The translations under genes were made by a program, and so were the position numbers. The notes beneath the pieces are model-generated. The model searched no databases and was not told the DNA's origin. It saw nothing but the letters and a program-made list of their open reading frames with translations. From Candidatus Methylopumilus universalis (GTDB taxonomy: Bacteria; Pseudomonadota; Gammaproteobacteria; Burkholderiales; Methylophilaceae), in contig NZ_CP040968.1 of NCBI RefSeq assembly GCF_006365315.1, positions 682,001 through 746,000 on the forward strand: a stretch of DNA of 64,000 nt. The letters run 5' to 3'. Of the stretch, positions 8,082-17,701 are shown one piece after another (the first letter of the stretch is position 1; each line of letters opens with the position of its first letter).

Positions 8082-9734
8082 ATGTCGCAAATTAATCAGT
8101 CGCCTATCTGGCAAGCGCTAAATCAACATAAAAAAGATATCGAACCCATTTCACTCCGCGAGATGTTCAAATCAGACGCTACTCGGTTTGATCAATTTCA
8201 TATTCAGTTTAATGATTTACTTCTAGATTATTCAAAACATCTGATTTCAAAAGAGACGATCAACCTCTTAGTTAAGCTTGCAAAAGAAGCTGATATAGAA
8301 GGTTGGCGAGATCGTATGTTTAAAGGCGAAAAAATAAACTCCACTGAACATCGTGCAGTGCTTCATACAGCACTTCGTAATCAAAATGAAACACCTATTA
8401 TGTCCGATGGCGAAGACGTCATGCCTAAAGTTAAAAATGTACTCAAAAAAATGAGACGTTTTAGCGAAGATGTAAGATCAGGTCAATGGAAAGGCTTCAC
8501 TGGTAAAGCAATTACGAGTGTTATTAATATCGGCATAGGCGGTTCTGATTTAGGTCCTGCTATGGTATGCCAAGCCTTGAAACCTTACGGCTCAAAAACT
8601 ATTACACCCTATTTCGTTTCTAACGTAGATGGTGCTGACCTTTCCCAGGCATTAGAAAAATGTGATCCAGAAACAACACTTTTTATTATTGCCTCTAAAA
8701 CATTTACAACGCAAGAAACAATGACCAATGCATATTCAGCAAGGGATTGGCTTCTCAAGGCTGCAAAAGATAACCAACATATTAAAAAGCACTTTGTTGC
8801 ATTATCTACAAATCAACATGTTGTATCGCAATTCGGTATCGACACAGAAAATATGTTTGAGTTTTGGGATTGGGTAGGCGGTCGTTACTCTCTTTGGTCT
8901 GCGATCGGGCTTTCTATCGCGCTATATATTGGTATGGATAGCTTTGAAGAGTTACTTAAGGGTGGATTTGAAATGGACGAGCATTTTAAAACAGCGCCCA
9001 TACAACAGAACATTCCAATGATGATGGGATTGCTAGGTATTTGGAATATTAATTTCTTCAACTTTTCAACCCATGCAATCTTAGCTTACGATCAAGGATT
9101 GTCAAAACTCGCACCTTATCTTCAACAAGCAGATATGGAAAGTAATGGTAAATTTATCAATCGCGATGGCGAGCACATCGACTTTCATACAGGCCCTGTG
9201 CTCTGGGGTGAGGTCGGCACCAATGGCCAGCATGCTTTCTATCAACTCCTGCATCAAGGTACTGAAATCGCTCCTGCTGATTTCATCATGCCTATAGAAT
9301 CCCATTATAAGATAGGTAAAGACGGTGATGAGCATCACAAAATCTTGCTTTCAAACTTTATTGCGCAAACACAATCCCTCATGCTAGGGAAAACATATGA
9401 TGAAGCGCGAACTGAGATTGAAAAACAAGGCTTCGAAGGGGAGGATATTGAAAGCTTTATCCCCCAAAAAACATTTGAAGGTAATCGGCCCACTTCATCC
9501 ATACTTTTTCAAAAACTAACCCCAAAGACTTTGGGTCAACTTATTGCGATGTATGAACACAAGATCTTCACCCAGGGCATCATATGGAATATCAATTCAT
9601 TTGATCAATGGGGTGTGGAATATGGCAAGCAAATTGCAAAACAAGTTTTACCTAAACTGTCTGAAAAAACACCTACACATGACTTTGACAGCTCTACAAA
9701 TGGATTAATTAATTACATTAAAAAATATCTATAA
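8082..9734 (+). CDS. pgi: Glucose-6-phosphate isomerase
   Basis: Pgi interconverts glucose 6-phosphate and fructose 6-phosphate in the cytosol. In a RuMP methylotroph it feeds fructose 6-phosphate from formaldehyde fixation into oxidative or Entner-Doudoroff routes. The 550-residue length is typical of proteobacterial Pgi. Signatures include 'IGIGGSDLGP' near residue 150, 'ASKTFTTQETMTNA' near 205, 'GGRYSLWSAIGL' near 267, and the active-site segment 'ESNGKFINRDG' near 350. It is a single-gene unit preceded by an extended -10 promoter. Its stop codon lies 10 bases from the convergent sppA stop. Confidence 0.97.
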   Translation: MSQINQSPIWQALNQHKKDIEPISLREMFKSDATRFDQFHIQFNDLLLDYSKHLISKETINLLVKLAKEADIEGWRDRMFKGEKINSTEHRAVLHTALRNQNETPIMSDGEDVMPKVKNVLKKMRRFSEDVRSGQWKGFTGKAITSVINIGIGGSDLGPAMVCQALKPYGSKTITPYFVSNVDGADLSQALEKCDPETTLFIIASKTFTTQETMTNAYSARDWLLKAAKDNQHIKKHFVALSTNQHVVSQFGIDTENMFEFWDWVGGRYSLWSAIGLSIALYIGMDSFEELLKGGFEMDEHFKTAPIQQNIPMMMGLLGIWNINFFNFSTHAILAYDQGLSKLAPYLQQADMESNGKFINRDGEHIDFHTGPVLWGEVGTNGQHAFYQLLHQGTEIAPADFIMPIESHYKIGKDGDEHHKILLSNFIAQTQSLMLGKTYDEARTEIEKQGFEGEDIESFIPQKTFEGNRPTSSILFQKLTPKTLGQLIAMYEHKIFTQGIIWNINSFDQWGVEYGKQIAKQVLPKLSEKTPTHDFDSSTNGLINYIKKYL

Positions 9735-9744
9735 CCTGTTGATA

Positions 9745-10719
9745 TTATTTAATAATTAATTTTTGATTTAATATAGCTGTTCGTAAAGATTCATTCATAG
9801 AAGAGCCTAAGCTTGCACCAAATTTACGTGCAAAACGATCAGCAAAACCTTCGTAAGTCGTGAAATCAACTACCTCTTCAACTTTAATAATTTCACGCGC
9901 AACATAATCGTAATTACCAAAACTATCAACTAACCCTAATTTAATTGCAGCCTCACCATTCCAAAAAAGACCACTAAATGTGTCTGGGGAGTCTTTGAGT
10001 CTATTACCACGGCCATCTTTTACCACTTGGATAAATTGTTGGTGAACCTGATTTAGCATTTCTTGAACAAAAGCTTGTTGCTTTGAATTAACTGGAGAGA
10101 AAGGGTCAAGCATGGCTTTGTTTGAGCCTGCTGTCATAAGTCGTCGTTCAACCCCTACTTTCTTCATGGTATCTGTAAAACCAAAGCCATCCATAAGGAC
10201 ACCAATAGAACCTACGATACTCGCTTTATCCACAAAAATTTCGTCGGCAGCCACAGCAATATAATAACCACCTGAAGCACAGATATCTTCTACTACAGCA
10301 TAAACAGGAATATGGGGATGTAATTTTTTTTGTCGTTTAATTTCATCATTAATCATTCCTGCTTGCACAGGACTTCCGCCTGGGCTATTAATTTTTAAAA
10401 TAATGCCTTTTGTGCCGCGACTGTCATAAGCCCTTTGTATGCTCTCGAAAAAGTCTTTTGCATTAACCTCATCCTTTTCACCTATCACGCCATTTATTTC
10501 AATCAATGCAGCGTGGTTGCTAGAGCCGCCTTTGGTATGCGTAGCGCCAAATGCAAAAAACAAAAGCACAAAAAGATATAAAAATGTAATGGATTTGAAA
10601 AAAATACCCCAGCGCCTTGCAATTTTTTGCTCACCTAAAGCTGAAAGCGCAATTTTTTCTAAAGCCTCTCTTTCCCAATGCGTATTTGTTTTGCTTGTCG
10701 TTTTTTTTCTCACTGCCAT
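9745..10719 (-). CDS. sppA: Signal peptide peptidase SppA, short S49 form
   Basis: A membrane-anchored serine protease that degrades cleaved signal peptides. The 324-residue protein is the short single-domain form. It has a cytoplasmic N terminus, one transmembrane helix at about residues 47-62, and a periplasmic S49 catalytic domain. The nucleophile serine lies in 'CASGGYY' near residue 150, and the general-base lysine lies in 'GSNKAMLDPF' near 200. 'INSPGGSPVQAG' forms the usual oxyanion/substrate loop. It is the last gene of the rluC-HAD-Rieske-sppA unit, 21 bases after the Rieske gene. Confidence 0.92.
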   Translation of the reverse strand: MAVRKKTTSKTNTHWEREALEKIALSALGEQKIARRWGIFFKSITFLYLFVLLFFAFGATHTKGGSSNHAALIEINGVIGEKDEVNAKDFFESIQRAYDSRGTKGIILKINSPGGSPVQAGMINDEIKRQKKLHPHIPVYAVVEDICASGGYYIAVAADEIFVDKASIVGSIGVLMDGFGFTDTMKKVGVERRLMTAGSNKAMLDPFSPVNSKQQAFVQEMLNQVHQQFIQVVKDGRGNRLKDSPDTFSGLFWNGEAAIKLGLVDSFGNYDYVAREIIKVEEVVDFTTYEGFADRFARKFGASLGSSMNESLRTAILNQKLIIK

Positions 10720-10740
10720 TTGCTATGCTCCATAAATGCT

Positions 10741-11088
10741 TTAAATAATTTCAACACATAATACATTGTTTGATTCTGTTACATTTAATTTTTGTAAAGC
10801 TTCACCGCGACAAGGACCTGAAATACATTCTCCAGAAGCAGGATGGTATATGGCGCCATGCGTAGAACATACAATCCATTCTTTTTGGTCATCCATAAAC
10901 TCATTGGGCTTGTAATCAAGCTCAATTGGCATATGCCGGCATTGATTAAGATAGGCATGGTACTTGCCTTCAAAAAGAACTACAAAACCTGATTGCGTTG
11001 CAGAGGCTATTTGATATTCAAATTTAACGGTTGAGCCTTCACCCTGAAAATCTTTTTTATCTATTTCAATTTTTACGTTTGCACTCAT
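10741..11088 (-). CDS. Rieske [2Fe-2S] domain protein
   Basis: A small soluble Rieske ferredoxin-like protein of 115 residues with no transmembrane segment. The cluster ligands are visible as CxH in 'CRHMP' and CxxH in 'CSTHGAIY', with 'SGECISGPCRGEAL' forming the usual proline loop. It probably transfers electrons, but its partner cannot be named from sequence; the family includes NirD-like and ring-hydroxylating-dioxygenase ferredoxins. Its start overlaps the stop of the HAD phosphatase gene (ATGA), so translation is coupled. It lies between that gene and sppA, an arrangement I believe recurs in betaproteobacteria. Confidence 0.85.
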   Translation of the reverse strand: MSANVKIEIDKKDFQGEGSTVKFEYQIASATQSGFVVLFEGKYHAYLNQCRHMPIELDYKPNEFMDDQKEWIVCSTHGAIYHPASGECISGPCRGEALQKLNVTESNNVLCVEII

Positions 11089-11738
11089 GACAACAAGAAA
11101 TCTACAACTTCATTAAAAGAGTCAAAACAAGCCAAAGGCTCATAACTCAACAACACGTCTTTAGGCTGAGCTCCGTAAGTCACTGCTATAGTTTGAATAT
11201 GTGCATTCTTTCCCATTTCAAGATCGTAGTGAGTATCACCTACAATCACTGCGCGGTTAGCTGGAATCTGAGTTTCTTCTAAAATAGCTTCTACCATATG
11301 AGGATGGGGTTTAGAAAAGCACTCATCGACAGTTTTAGTTGATAAAAAATATCTATTTAATTCAGTATCTTGCAACGCAAACTTCAACCCTTTTCTGCTT
11401 TTACCTGTAGCAACAGCGAGCTTACATTTATGCTGATAAAGTCGCTCAATACCTTCTTTTACCCCATCGAAAAGATATGAATTGCCTTCATTTGCATGAT
11501 AATGCGAGCGGTAACCTTCAGCCACTTTCTCTAATAATTCAGAGGATAAATGAGGAAACAATTTAAGTAATAATTGGTTTAAACCTAGACCCAAAGTTTT
11601 TAAAATTAAAGCTCTGGGGGGTGCTATAACGCCAGCGCCTTCGGCTGCTGAAATAACGGCATCCACAATGATGCCTGTCGAATCTGCTACTGTGCCATCC
11701 CAGTCTAGAATTACTAAATCAAAACGTGGTGATTTCAT
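11085..11738 (-). CDS. HAD-superfamily phosphatase, phosphoglycolate-phosphatase-like
   Basis: A 217-residue haloacid-dehalogenase-type hydrolase. Motif I 'DWDGTVADS' with the nucleophile Asp lies near residue 12. The motif II Thr is in 'AVATGKSRKG', the motif III Lys is in 'CFSKPHPHM', and motif IV is 'VIVGDTHYDLEMG'. A helical cap domain lies between motifs I and II. The substrate is a small phosphate ester that cannot be fixed here; a second, more Gph-like paralogue lies at 58162-58812. Both ends overlap neighbours by the ATGA arrangement (rluC upstream, Rieske downstream), which indicates one operon. Confidence 0.86.
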   Translation of the reverse strand: MKSPRFDLVILDWDGTVADSTGIIVDAVISAAEGAGVIAPPRALILKTLGLGLNQLLLKLFPHLSSELLEKVAEGYRSHYHANEGNSYLFDGVKEGIERLYQHKCKLAVATGKSRKGLKFALQDTELNRYFLSTKTVDECFSKPHPHMVEAILEETQIPANRAVIVGDTHYDLEMGKNAHIQTIAVTYGAQPKDVLLSYEPLACFDSFNEVVDFLLS

Positions 11739-12724
11739 ATAGCTTGTTGACTTAAAAATGCATCAAGTTCCCGTGGCAAAGGGGCTTTTAACTCCAAAGG
11801 CTCCTCAGTTAAGGGGTGTTTCATTTTCATAGAGAATGCATGAAGAAACATCCGTTTTAAGCCCTTTTTTTGGAGCACCTTGTTTAAGGAAAAATCTCCA
11901 TATTTATCATCTCCTAAAATAGGAAAGCCTAGATGCGCAAGTTGAACCCTTAGCTGATGGGTTCTGCCAGTGATAAGCTTAGCTTCAAGGAGGGTGTAAG
12001 GCCCTAAAGATTTTTTTAAATAGAAAATGGTTTTGCTCATTTGATTTTGGCTATCATCTTCATCCTCAGTCACATTGACACGCCTCTCGCCCCCTTGGGT
12101 GAATGTTTTTTTGAGCAGAAGTTCGACTGTTTTTTTGGGGTCAGTCCACTCTCCCTCAACCATCATGGTATATTTTTTTTCAATGCGATTATGTCGCATC
12201 ATGTCGTGCATATTCACGAGCGCCGACCGCTTTTTAGCAATCAATAAAATGCCGGAAGTTTCTCGATCAATACGATGAACGAGCTCTAAAAACTTAGCCT
12301 TAGGTCTTGCATGACGAATCAGTTCTATAACACCAAAGTTGAGGCCGCTGCCACCGTGGACAGCATAGCCACTTGGCTTATTAATTGCCAATAACGCGTC
12401 ATCTTCGAAAATAACATTTGTGTCTAACCAAGCCGTTTGTTGTTGTTTGGGCTCAATAACGTGTGGCGCTCTTTCTCCTTCAACAGCGATAGGAGGAATT
12501 CTTACTTCATCATCTATCTGAAGACGATAAGTGGTATCGACTCGCTTTTTATTCACTCTCACCTCGCCGCTTCTAAGGATTTTATAAATATGGCTTTTAG
12601 GCACATTTTTTAAAATTTTTAAGAGAAAGTTATCGATTTTTTGTGTTTCACTTGCTTCGTCCACAATAACAAATGTGGCTTTTTCATGAGAAAAAATATT
12701 TTTAGTGTTTGTGTTTTGCGTCAT
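11735..12724 (-). CDS. rluC: 23S rRNA pseudouridine synthase RluC
   Basis: RluC isomerises uridines 955, 2504 and 2580 (E. coli numbering) of 23S rRNA to pseudouridine. The 329-residue protein has an N-terminal S4 RNA-binding domain (about residues 25-85) and a RluA-family catalytic domain. The catalytic aspartate lies in 'HRIDRETSGILLIAKK' near residue 150, and 'ITGRTHQLRVQLAHLGFPILGDDKYG' carries motif III. It stands divergent from rne across a 392-base gap, the same pairing as in Escherichia coli, which supports RluC rather than RluD. It leads a four-gene unit ending with sppA. Confidence 0.92.
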   Translation of the reverse strand: MTQNTNTKNIFSHEKATFVIVDEASETQKIDNFLLKILKNVPKSHIYKILRSGEVRVNKKRVDTTYRLQIDDEVRIPPIAVEGERAPHVIEPKQQQTAWLDTNVIFEDDALLAINKPSGYAVHGGSGLNFGVIELIRHARPKAKFLELVHRIDRETSGILLIAKKRSALVNMHDMMRHNRIEKKYTMMVEGEWTDPKKTVELLLKKTFTQGGERRVNVTEDEDDSQNQMSKTIFYLKKSLGPYTLLEAKLITGRTHQLRVQLAHLGFPILGDDKYGDFSLNKVLQKKGLKRMFLHAFSMKMKHPLTEEPLELKAPLPRELDAFLSQQAI

Positions 12725-13116
12725 ATTTTGTTTAATTGGGTTTATACCCTATACTAGATGTGTTCAGTCTCTCTTAATCAATTGAATTGAAGAGATGATT
12801 TAAGCTGAATTATACCGTGACAACAAATTACTAAGGCTTTTTCCGCTCGCCTTATTTTAAGTAGCGGCCTTGAAACAAGGTTTAAAAATTTAAAGAATAT
12901 TTTAGTTTTATTGCACATGTACATAACAAAGATTCATAAATATTTTGCTCAACAATCTTACGAATAAGATCTGTGACTAAGTAAATAATTTAAAAAACTT
13001 TTTGAATAGAAAAAGTTTTAATTTAAGAAATACTAACCTTCCTTAAGGTTAGATGTGCACCTGAATAGCTGAAATACATTCTTTATCTTAAAACCTACTT
13101 GTAGGAGTTTTAGATA
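12725..13116 (+). promoter_or_regulatory. rne promoter and long structured 5' leader
   Basis: This 392-base gap separates divergent rluC and rne. A candidate plus-strand promoter has TTGTTT at 12728-12733 and TATACT at 12750-12755 with a 16-base spacer, giving an rne leader of about 355 nt. The leader contains several inverted repeats: CCGCT (12843-12847) with AGCGG (12863-12867), CCTTG (12868-12872) with CAAGG (12876-12880), and CTAACCTT (13033-13040) with AAGGTTAG (13045-13052). A weak stem, CCTA at 13094-13097 with TAGG at 13102-13105, covers part of the AGGAG ribosome site. In E. coli rne has a 361-nt leader through which RNase E controls its own mRNA; the same is inferred here. I see no small gene. 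Confidence 0.55.
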
Positions 13117-15450
13117 ATGAAACGTATGCTTTTTAATGCAACCCAATCAGAAGAATTGCGTGTTGCCATTGTAGATGGTCAAAAATTAATCGATCTTGAT
13201 ATTGAACGTGGAAGTCGCGCTTTAAAGAAAAGTAACATCTATAAAGGCATTGTGACTCGTGTAGAACCTTCACTTGAAGCTGCTTTTGTAAACTATGGTA
13301 CAGAGCGTCATGGCTTTCTTCCCTTCAAAGAAATTTCTCCGCAATATTTTAAAGATGCAACTCAAAATCGCCCTCGCATTCAAGACGTTATTGAAGAAGG
13401 TCAAGAAATTATCGTTCAGGTCACAAAAGAAGAACGAGGCAATAAAGGGGCTGCACTTTCAAGCTACCTTTCTCTTGCAGGACGATACATTGTATTAATG
13501 CCAAACAATCCTGATGGCGGAGGCGTTTCAAGACGTGTTGAAGGCGAAGAACGTAATGAATTCCGCGATCATATTTCAAACTTAGATATTCCAGAAGGCA
13601 TGAGTGTCATTGGTCGAACAGCAGGCGTAGGTTCGTCTCTTGAAGAACTGCAATGGGATTTAAATTATTTAAAGCAATTGTGGACAGCAATTGCTGAAGC
13701 ATCTCAAGGTCAATCAGGCGCATTCCTGATCTATCAAGAAGGCAATCTTGTGATTCGCGCCATCAGAGACTATTTCCATCCTGAGATAGGTGAAATTCTT
13801 ATCGATACGCAAGAGATCTATGATCAAGCCACACAATTTATGAATCATGTGATGCCAAATTATGTAGACCGCGTAAAACTCTACGAAGATGAGGTTTCTT
13901 TATTTTCCCGCTTCCAAATTGAACATCAAATTGAATCTGCTTTTTCAAGAGAAGTTAGATTACCTTCCGGTGGCGCTATTGTGATTGATCATACAGAGGC
14001 TCTTGTTTCTATTGATGTGAACTCATCAAGAGCTACTAAAGGAAGTGATATTGAACACACCGCATTTAATACCAATATTGAGGCTGCTGAAGAAGTGGCT
14101 AAACAATTAAGGCTTCGCGACTTGGGCGGTCTAGTTGTAATTGACTTTATTGATATGGAAAGCCAAAAAAATCAACGTGAAGTAGAAAATCGATTTAGAG
14201 ATGCGCTTCATCACGATCGCGCAAGAGTCCAAACAGGCAAAATTTCGCGTTTTGGATTGCTCGAACTTTCGCGTCAACGACTTCGTCCAAGTATTGGCGA
14301 GTCAAGTAATAGTATATGCACTAAATGTAATGGCACGGGCTCAATTAGAGATATTCAATCATCAGCATTACATATTCTTCGTATGATTCAAGAAGAAGCA
14401 ATGAAAGAACATAATGCAACTATCTCAGCTCAATTACCAATTGAAGTTGCTACATTCCTTTTAAATGAAAAACGTTCAGATATCTTTAGTCTTGAACAAC
14501 GCTTAAAAGTTGAAATTATATTAATCCCTAATAAACATCTTGAGTCTCCAAATTATTCCATCTCAAGCGCCAAGCAAGAGGATCTTGCAAATCAATCTAA
14601 GCCAAGCTATCAAATGATGGAGTCACTTAACGAGGGCAATCAAGTCTTAAATTATAAACAGGCATCTAATGAACCAAAACAAGAGCCTTTAGTAAAAGGT
14701 ATCATTCCTGACACCCCTGCTCCGTCAGGTTCAGGCAAGCCAAATAAAACATTATTTGGCTTCTTTAAAAATCTGATTGCTGGTGATGATGAAAGCACTG
14801 GAAATTCTAGTGAAGAAAAAACGGAAGTTTCTGAAGCAACAGAAAACAATCGTCCAAGACCGCAGCATAATAATCGAGGACGTAATAATCGTAATCAGAA
14901 ATTTAAACAGCACAATAAAAAGCAACCTCAAGGAGAGATTCAGCCTTCTGAAACGGATGTAAGTTCAGCTTCAGAAAAAGTAACTCCTCCAGTTTCAAGA
15001 CCGAATCAAGATAATAATAAACGAGGAAGAAACAATAATCGCGGACGATTTAATAAAGATCGTGGTGCGAGATCTAATCAGGGTCCAAATGATTTTGAGA
15101 AAAAAGCTTTAGCATCTCAAGAGGCACCCATTTTGAATAAATCTGCTGCTGAAGCAAGACCTAGTCAAGTAACAAAAACAGAGTCTAAGCCAATTGAAGC
15201 ATCGAAAAAACCTGCTCCTCCCAAGCCTAGAAAAAAAGTAGAAGAAAAGCCAGTTGACCTAAAGGCAATCGGTCTTGAGCTTGTAGAAACAAAAGCTAAA
15301 TCAAAACCTAAGGCTGCAAAAGAAGTAGAAGAAAAGCCGAAAAAAGTAGCGCCAAAGAAAACAGCTGCTTGGCAAAAGAAAGAAAAAGCTAAAGATGAGC
15401 CTATCGTAATGGTTGAAACAAAAGCTGCAAAGAAAAAATCTACTAAATAG
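13117..15450 (+). CDS. rne: Ribonuclease E
   Basis: The major endoribonuclease of mRNA decay and rRNA/tRNA processing. The 777-residue protein has an S1 RNA-binding domain (about 35-120), a 5' sensor region, and a DNase I-like catalytic core with the metal-binding aspartates in 'ALVSIDVNSSRAT' and 'LVVIDFIDM'. The zinc link 'CTKCNGTG' near residue 405 dimerises the enzyme. From about 480 on the protein is low-complexity, rich in Asn/Arg and then Lys/Pro/Glu, like the disordered degradosome scaffold of other RNase E proteins but with no motif I can assign to a partner. An AGGAG ribosome site lies 9 bases before ATG. The stop overlaps the convergent crcB gene by 8 bases. Confidence 0.96.
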   Translation: MKRMLFNATQSEELRVAIVDGQKLIDLDIERGSRALKKSNIYKGIVTRVEPSLEAAFVNYGTERHGFLPFKEISPQYFKDATQNRPRIQDVIEEGQEIIVQVTKEERGNKGAALSSYLSLAGRYIVLMPNNPDGGGVSRRVEGEERNEFRDHISNLDIPEGMSVIGRTAGVGSSLEELQWDLNYLKQLWTAIAEASQGQSGAFLIYQEGNLVIRAIRDYFHPEIGEILIDTQEIYDQATQFMNHVMPNYVDRVKLYEDEVSLFSRFQIEHQIESAFSREVRLPSGGAIVIDHTEALVSIDVNSSRATKGSDIEHTAFNTNIEAAEEVAKQLRLRDLGGLVVIDFIDMESQKNQREVENRFRDALHHDRARVQTGKISRFGLLELSRQRLRPSIGESSNSICTKCNGTGSIRDIQSSALHILRMIQEEAMKEHNATISAQLPIEVATFLLNEKRSDIFSLEQRLKVEIILIPNKHLESPNYSISSAKQEDLANQSKPSYQMMESLNEGNQVLNYKQASNEPKQEPLVKGIIPDTPAPSGSGKPNKTLFGFFKNLIAGDDESTGNSSEEKTEVSEATENNRPRPQHNNRGRNNRNQKFKQHNKKQPQGEIQPSETDVSSASEKVTPPVSRPNQDNNKRGRNNNRGRFNKDRGARSNQGPNDFEKKALASQEAPILNKSAAEARPSQVTKTESKPIEASKKPAPPKPRKKVEEKPVDLKAIGLELVETKAKSKPKAAKEVEEKPKKVAPKKTAAWQKKEKAKDEPIVMVETKAAKKKSTK

Positions 15451-15826
15451 ATTGTTTAATGAAGCTTACTGATAACCAACCAAGGTAAGCCATTAATACT
15501 GACCCAACGACATGAAGTGCAATAAGAGTGAGTGAGGCGACAAGCTCATTCTTTTGCAGTAACTGAAAAATCTCAGCAGTAAATGCAGAGAATGTAGTAA
15601 GTCCCCCTAAAAAACCTATATTAATAATAAGTTTCAAATCTGGACTTAAGTCACTAAATAGTTCAAAAGCCCCCATCGATATACCCATTAAGTATGCGCC
15701 TGCAAGATTAACTGTTAATGTGCCCATCGGATATATCGGATGAAGGGTATTTAATAAAATACCTATGCCCCAACGACTCCATGCGCCCATAGCTGCAGCA
15801 AAACCTATATATAAAAAATTTTTCAA
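15443..15826 (-). CDS. crcB: Fluoride ion channel CrcB/Fluc
   Basis: A 127-residue inner-membrane protein with four hydrophobic helices that forms dimeric fluoride channels, expelling fluoride from the cytoplasm. The family signature '[12 protein letters not shown]' near residue 75 carries the conserved phenylalanine and threonine residues. '[13 protein letters not shown]' near residue 40 carries the pore asparagine. The start overlaps the orn stop by ATGA, so it is the second gene of an orn-crcB unit. I looked for a fluoride riboswitch upstream, but the tight coupling to orn leaves no space for one. The 3' end overlaps rne by 8 bases tail to tail. Confidence 0.92.
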   Translation of the reverse strand: MKNFLYIGFAAAMGAWSRWGIGILLNTLHPIYPMGTLTVNLAGAYLMGISMGAFELFSDLSPDLKLIINIGFLGGLTTFSAFTAEIFQLLQKNELVASLTLIALHVVGSVLMAYLGWLSVSFIKQSI

Positions 15827-16371
15827 GATAATTTTAAGAAATGCTCTCGATAATATTTTAATTCGTCGATCGAATCATATATATCCGATAAGGCTTCATG
15901 TTTGCTTGTTTTTTTAAAGCCTTGATAGAGTGTGGGTCTCCATCGACGCGAAAGCTCTTTAAAAACACTGACGTCTAGATTTCTATAATGAAAATAACTT
16001 TCCAAATTGGGCATATGCTTTGCCATAAAACGTCGATCTTGACAGATTGAATTGCCGCACATCGGAGATTTATTGGGTGCAATATGTTTTTTTAAGAATT
16101 CAATGGTTGCTTCTGAAGCGTAATTTTCATCAAAAGACGACTTTTTAACTCTTTCAATCAACCCTGATTTTGAGTGGGTAGATTGATTCCATGTATCCAT
16201 ACCATTCAATATCTCATCTGTTTGATGAATAACAATGACTGGGCCTTCTGCAATAATATTTAAATGGGGATCAGTCACCACAGTTGCTATTTCAAGTACT
16301 TTGTCGGTCTCGGTATTAAGGCCGCTCATTTCCATATCAAGCCATATTAAATTATCGTCCGAAGAGCTCAT
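15823..16371 (-). CDS. orn: Oligoribonuclease
   Basis: Orn is the DEDDh-type 3'-5' exonuclease that degrades 2-5 nt RNAs and pGpG. The protein begins '[18 protein letters not shown]', where the first DxE metal-binding pair lies, and later shows '[19 protein letters not shown]' and '[19 protein letters not shown]', with the catalytic His and last Asp. The open frame reaches back to 16434, which would add 21 residues of hydrophobic extension unlike the family. I choose the second of two adjacent ATGs (16371), giving 182 residues, the usual length, with a GGAAATC ribosome site just upstream. It is divergent from the M48 protease gene and coupled to crcB. Confidence 0.94.
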   Translation of the reverse strand: MSSSDDNLIWLDMEMSGLNTETDKVLEIATVVTDPHLNIIAEGPVIVIHQTDEILNGMDTWNQSTHSKSGLIERVKKSSFDENYASEATIEFLKKHIAPNKSPMCGNSICQDRRFMAKHMPNLESYFHYRNLDVSVFKELSRRWRPTLYQGFKKTSKHEALSDIYDSIDELKYYREHFLKLS

Positions 16372-16471
16372 CATGATTTCCATTAAAATAATACTAATTG
16401 AGTGAAACAATCTACAACGCAAGATTGTTTTCATACAGAATACTAGAATATTAACTTAATTCAGAGACATT

Positions 16472-17701
16472 ATGGACGAAATACTACGCAACACCTTTAT
16501 TGCTGTTCTTACTTTAAGCACAGGCATTCATCTATGGCTTGCGCGAAGACATATTAACTTTGTATCCAATCATAAAAATAAAGTCCCTGATGCGTTTAAA
16601 AAAAATATCACTCTTAAAGATCATCAAAAAGCTGCAAATTATGCAATCGCAAAAAGTGAATTAGGTTCAAAAGATACAATCATCCAAGCTTCATTGCTTC
16701 TACTTCTTACTCTAGGAGGATTGATTAGTGAGATCTCACATCTTTTTGATTCAATTTCATCGCCCCTCTTAAAAGATATTGCACTAATCTTGAGTGTCAT
16801 GCTTGTTACCAGTCTGATTGATCTACCTTTCAATTACTACAAAACATTTAAGATTGATGAAGCATTTGGTTTTAATCGCATGACAAAGAAACTATTTTTT
16901 TCAGATCTTTATAAGCAGATGATTTTAGGCTTATGTCTTGGTCTGCCTATTTTATTTGTTGCATTATGGATGCTGCAAAATGCTGGGGCCTATTGGTGGT
17001 TTTATCTATGGGCAGTTTGGAGTTTATTTAATCTTTTAATTCTTGCAATCTACCCTACTTGGATCGCTCCTTTTTTCAATAAGTTCTTACCTCTCAAAGA
17101 TAAGACCTTAAAAACTAAAATTATTGCGCTATTAAAAAAATGTGGTTTTAAGTCTCAAGGATTATTTGTCATGGATGGTTCTGCAAGAAGTAACCATGGG
17201 AATGCTTATTTCACAGGCTTTGGCAAAAATAAACGTATCGTATTTTTCGATACGCTTTTAGAACGTCTTAATCACAATGAAATTGAAGCTGTCCTGGCTC
17301 ATGAGCTTGGGCATTTTCATCACAATCATGTTAAAAAAAGAATTGTAATGATGTTCGTTGTAAGTTTTATTGGCCTTGCAATTTTGGGCTATCTAAAAGA
17401 TCAAACATGGTTTTATCATGCGCTGGGTATTAGCGAGCCAACAAATGGTAGCGCCTTACTTCTTTTTATGTTGGTTGGCCCCACTTTCATTTTTTTTATA
17501 AGGCCTATCATGGCATTCTATTCAAGGCAAAATGAATTTGAAGCTGATCGCTACGCTAAAACTCACTCGAGCGCAAAATATCTTAAAGAGTCATTAGTTA
17601 AACTTTACCGAGATAATGCATCAACTTTAACGCCTGATCCATTATATTCGGCATTTTATGACTCTCACCCCCCTGCATTACAGCGTATTGCAAGACTGTA
17701 A
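16472..17701 (+). CDS. M48-family membrane metalloprotease, Ste24 type
   Basis: A 409-residue multi-pass inner-membrane zinc protease of the Ste24/CAAX-prenyl-protease-1 family. About six hydrophobic helices surround the catalytic domain. The zinc motif HELGH lies in 'LAHELGHFHHNH' near residue 275, and the third ligand Glu lies in 'RQNEFEADRYA' near 355. 'SDLYKQMILG' and 'NAYFTGFGKNKRIVFFDTLLE' are also typical. Bacteria lack prenylated CAAX proteins, so the likely role is membrane protein quality control; the substrate is unknown. It is divergent from orn, a neighbour pairing I believe recurs in betaproteobacteria. Confidence 0.88.
   Translation: MDEILRNTFIAVLTLSTGIHLWLARRHINFVSNHKNKVPDAFKKNITLKDHQKAANYAIAKSELGSKDTIIQASLLLLLTLGGLISEISHLFDSISSPLLKDIALILSVMLVTSLIDLPFNYYKTFKIDEAFGFNRMTKKLFFSDLYKQMILGLCLGLPILFVALWMLQNAGAYWWFYLWAVWSLFNLLILAIYPTWIAPFFNKFLPLKDKTLKTKIIALLKKCGFKSQGLFVMDGSARSNHGNAYFTGFGKNKRIVFFDTLLERLNHNEIEAVLAHELGHFHHNHVKKRIVMMFVVSFIGLAILGYLKDQTWFYHALGISEPTNGSALLLFMLVGPTFIFFIRPIMAFYSRQNEFEADRYAKTHSSAKYLKESLVKLYRDNASTLTPDPLYSAFYDSHPPALQRIARL

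Noticed and set aside
14640-15440. Lys/Asn/Arg-rich, repetitive-looking DNA
   Set aside because: It encodes the disordered C-terminal tail of RNase E in one continuous frame, not a DNA repeat or satellite.
15827-15900. Possible fluoride riboswitch before crcB
   Set aside because: crcB starts within the orn stop codon region, and the upstream bases code for the conserved Orn C terminus.
16372-16434. N-terminal extension of oligoribonuclease
   Set aside because: The extra 21 residues do not fit the family; the ATG at 16371 gives the usual length and has a ribosome site.
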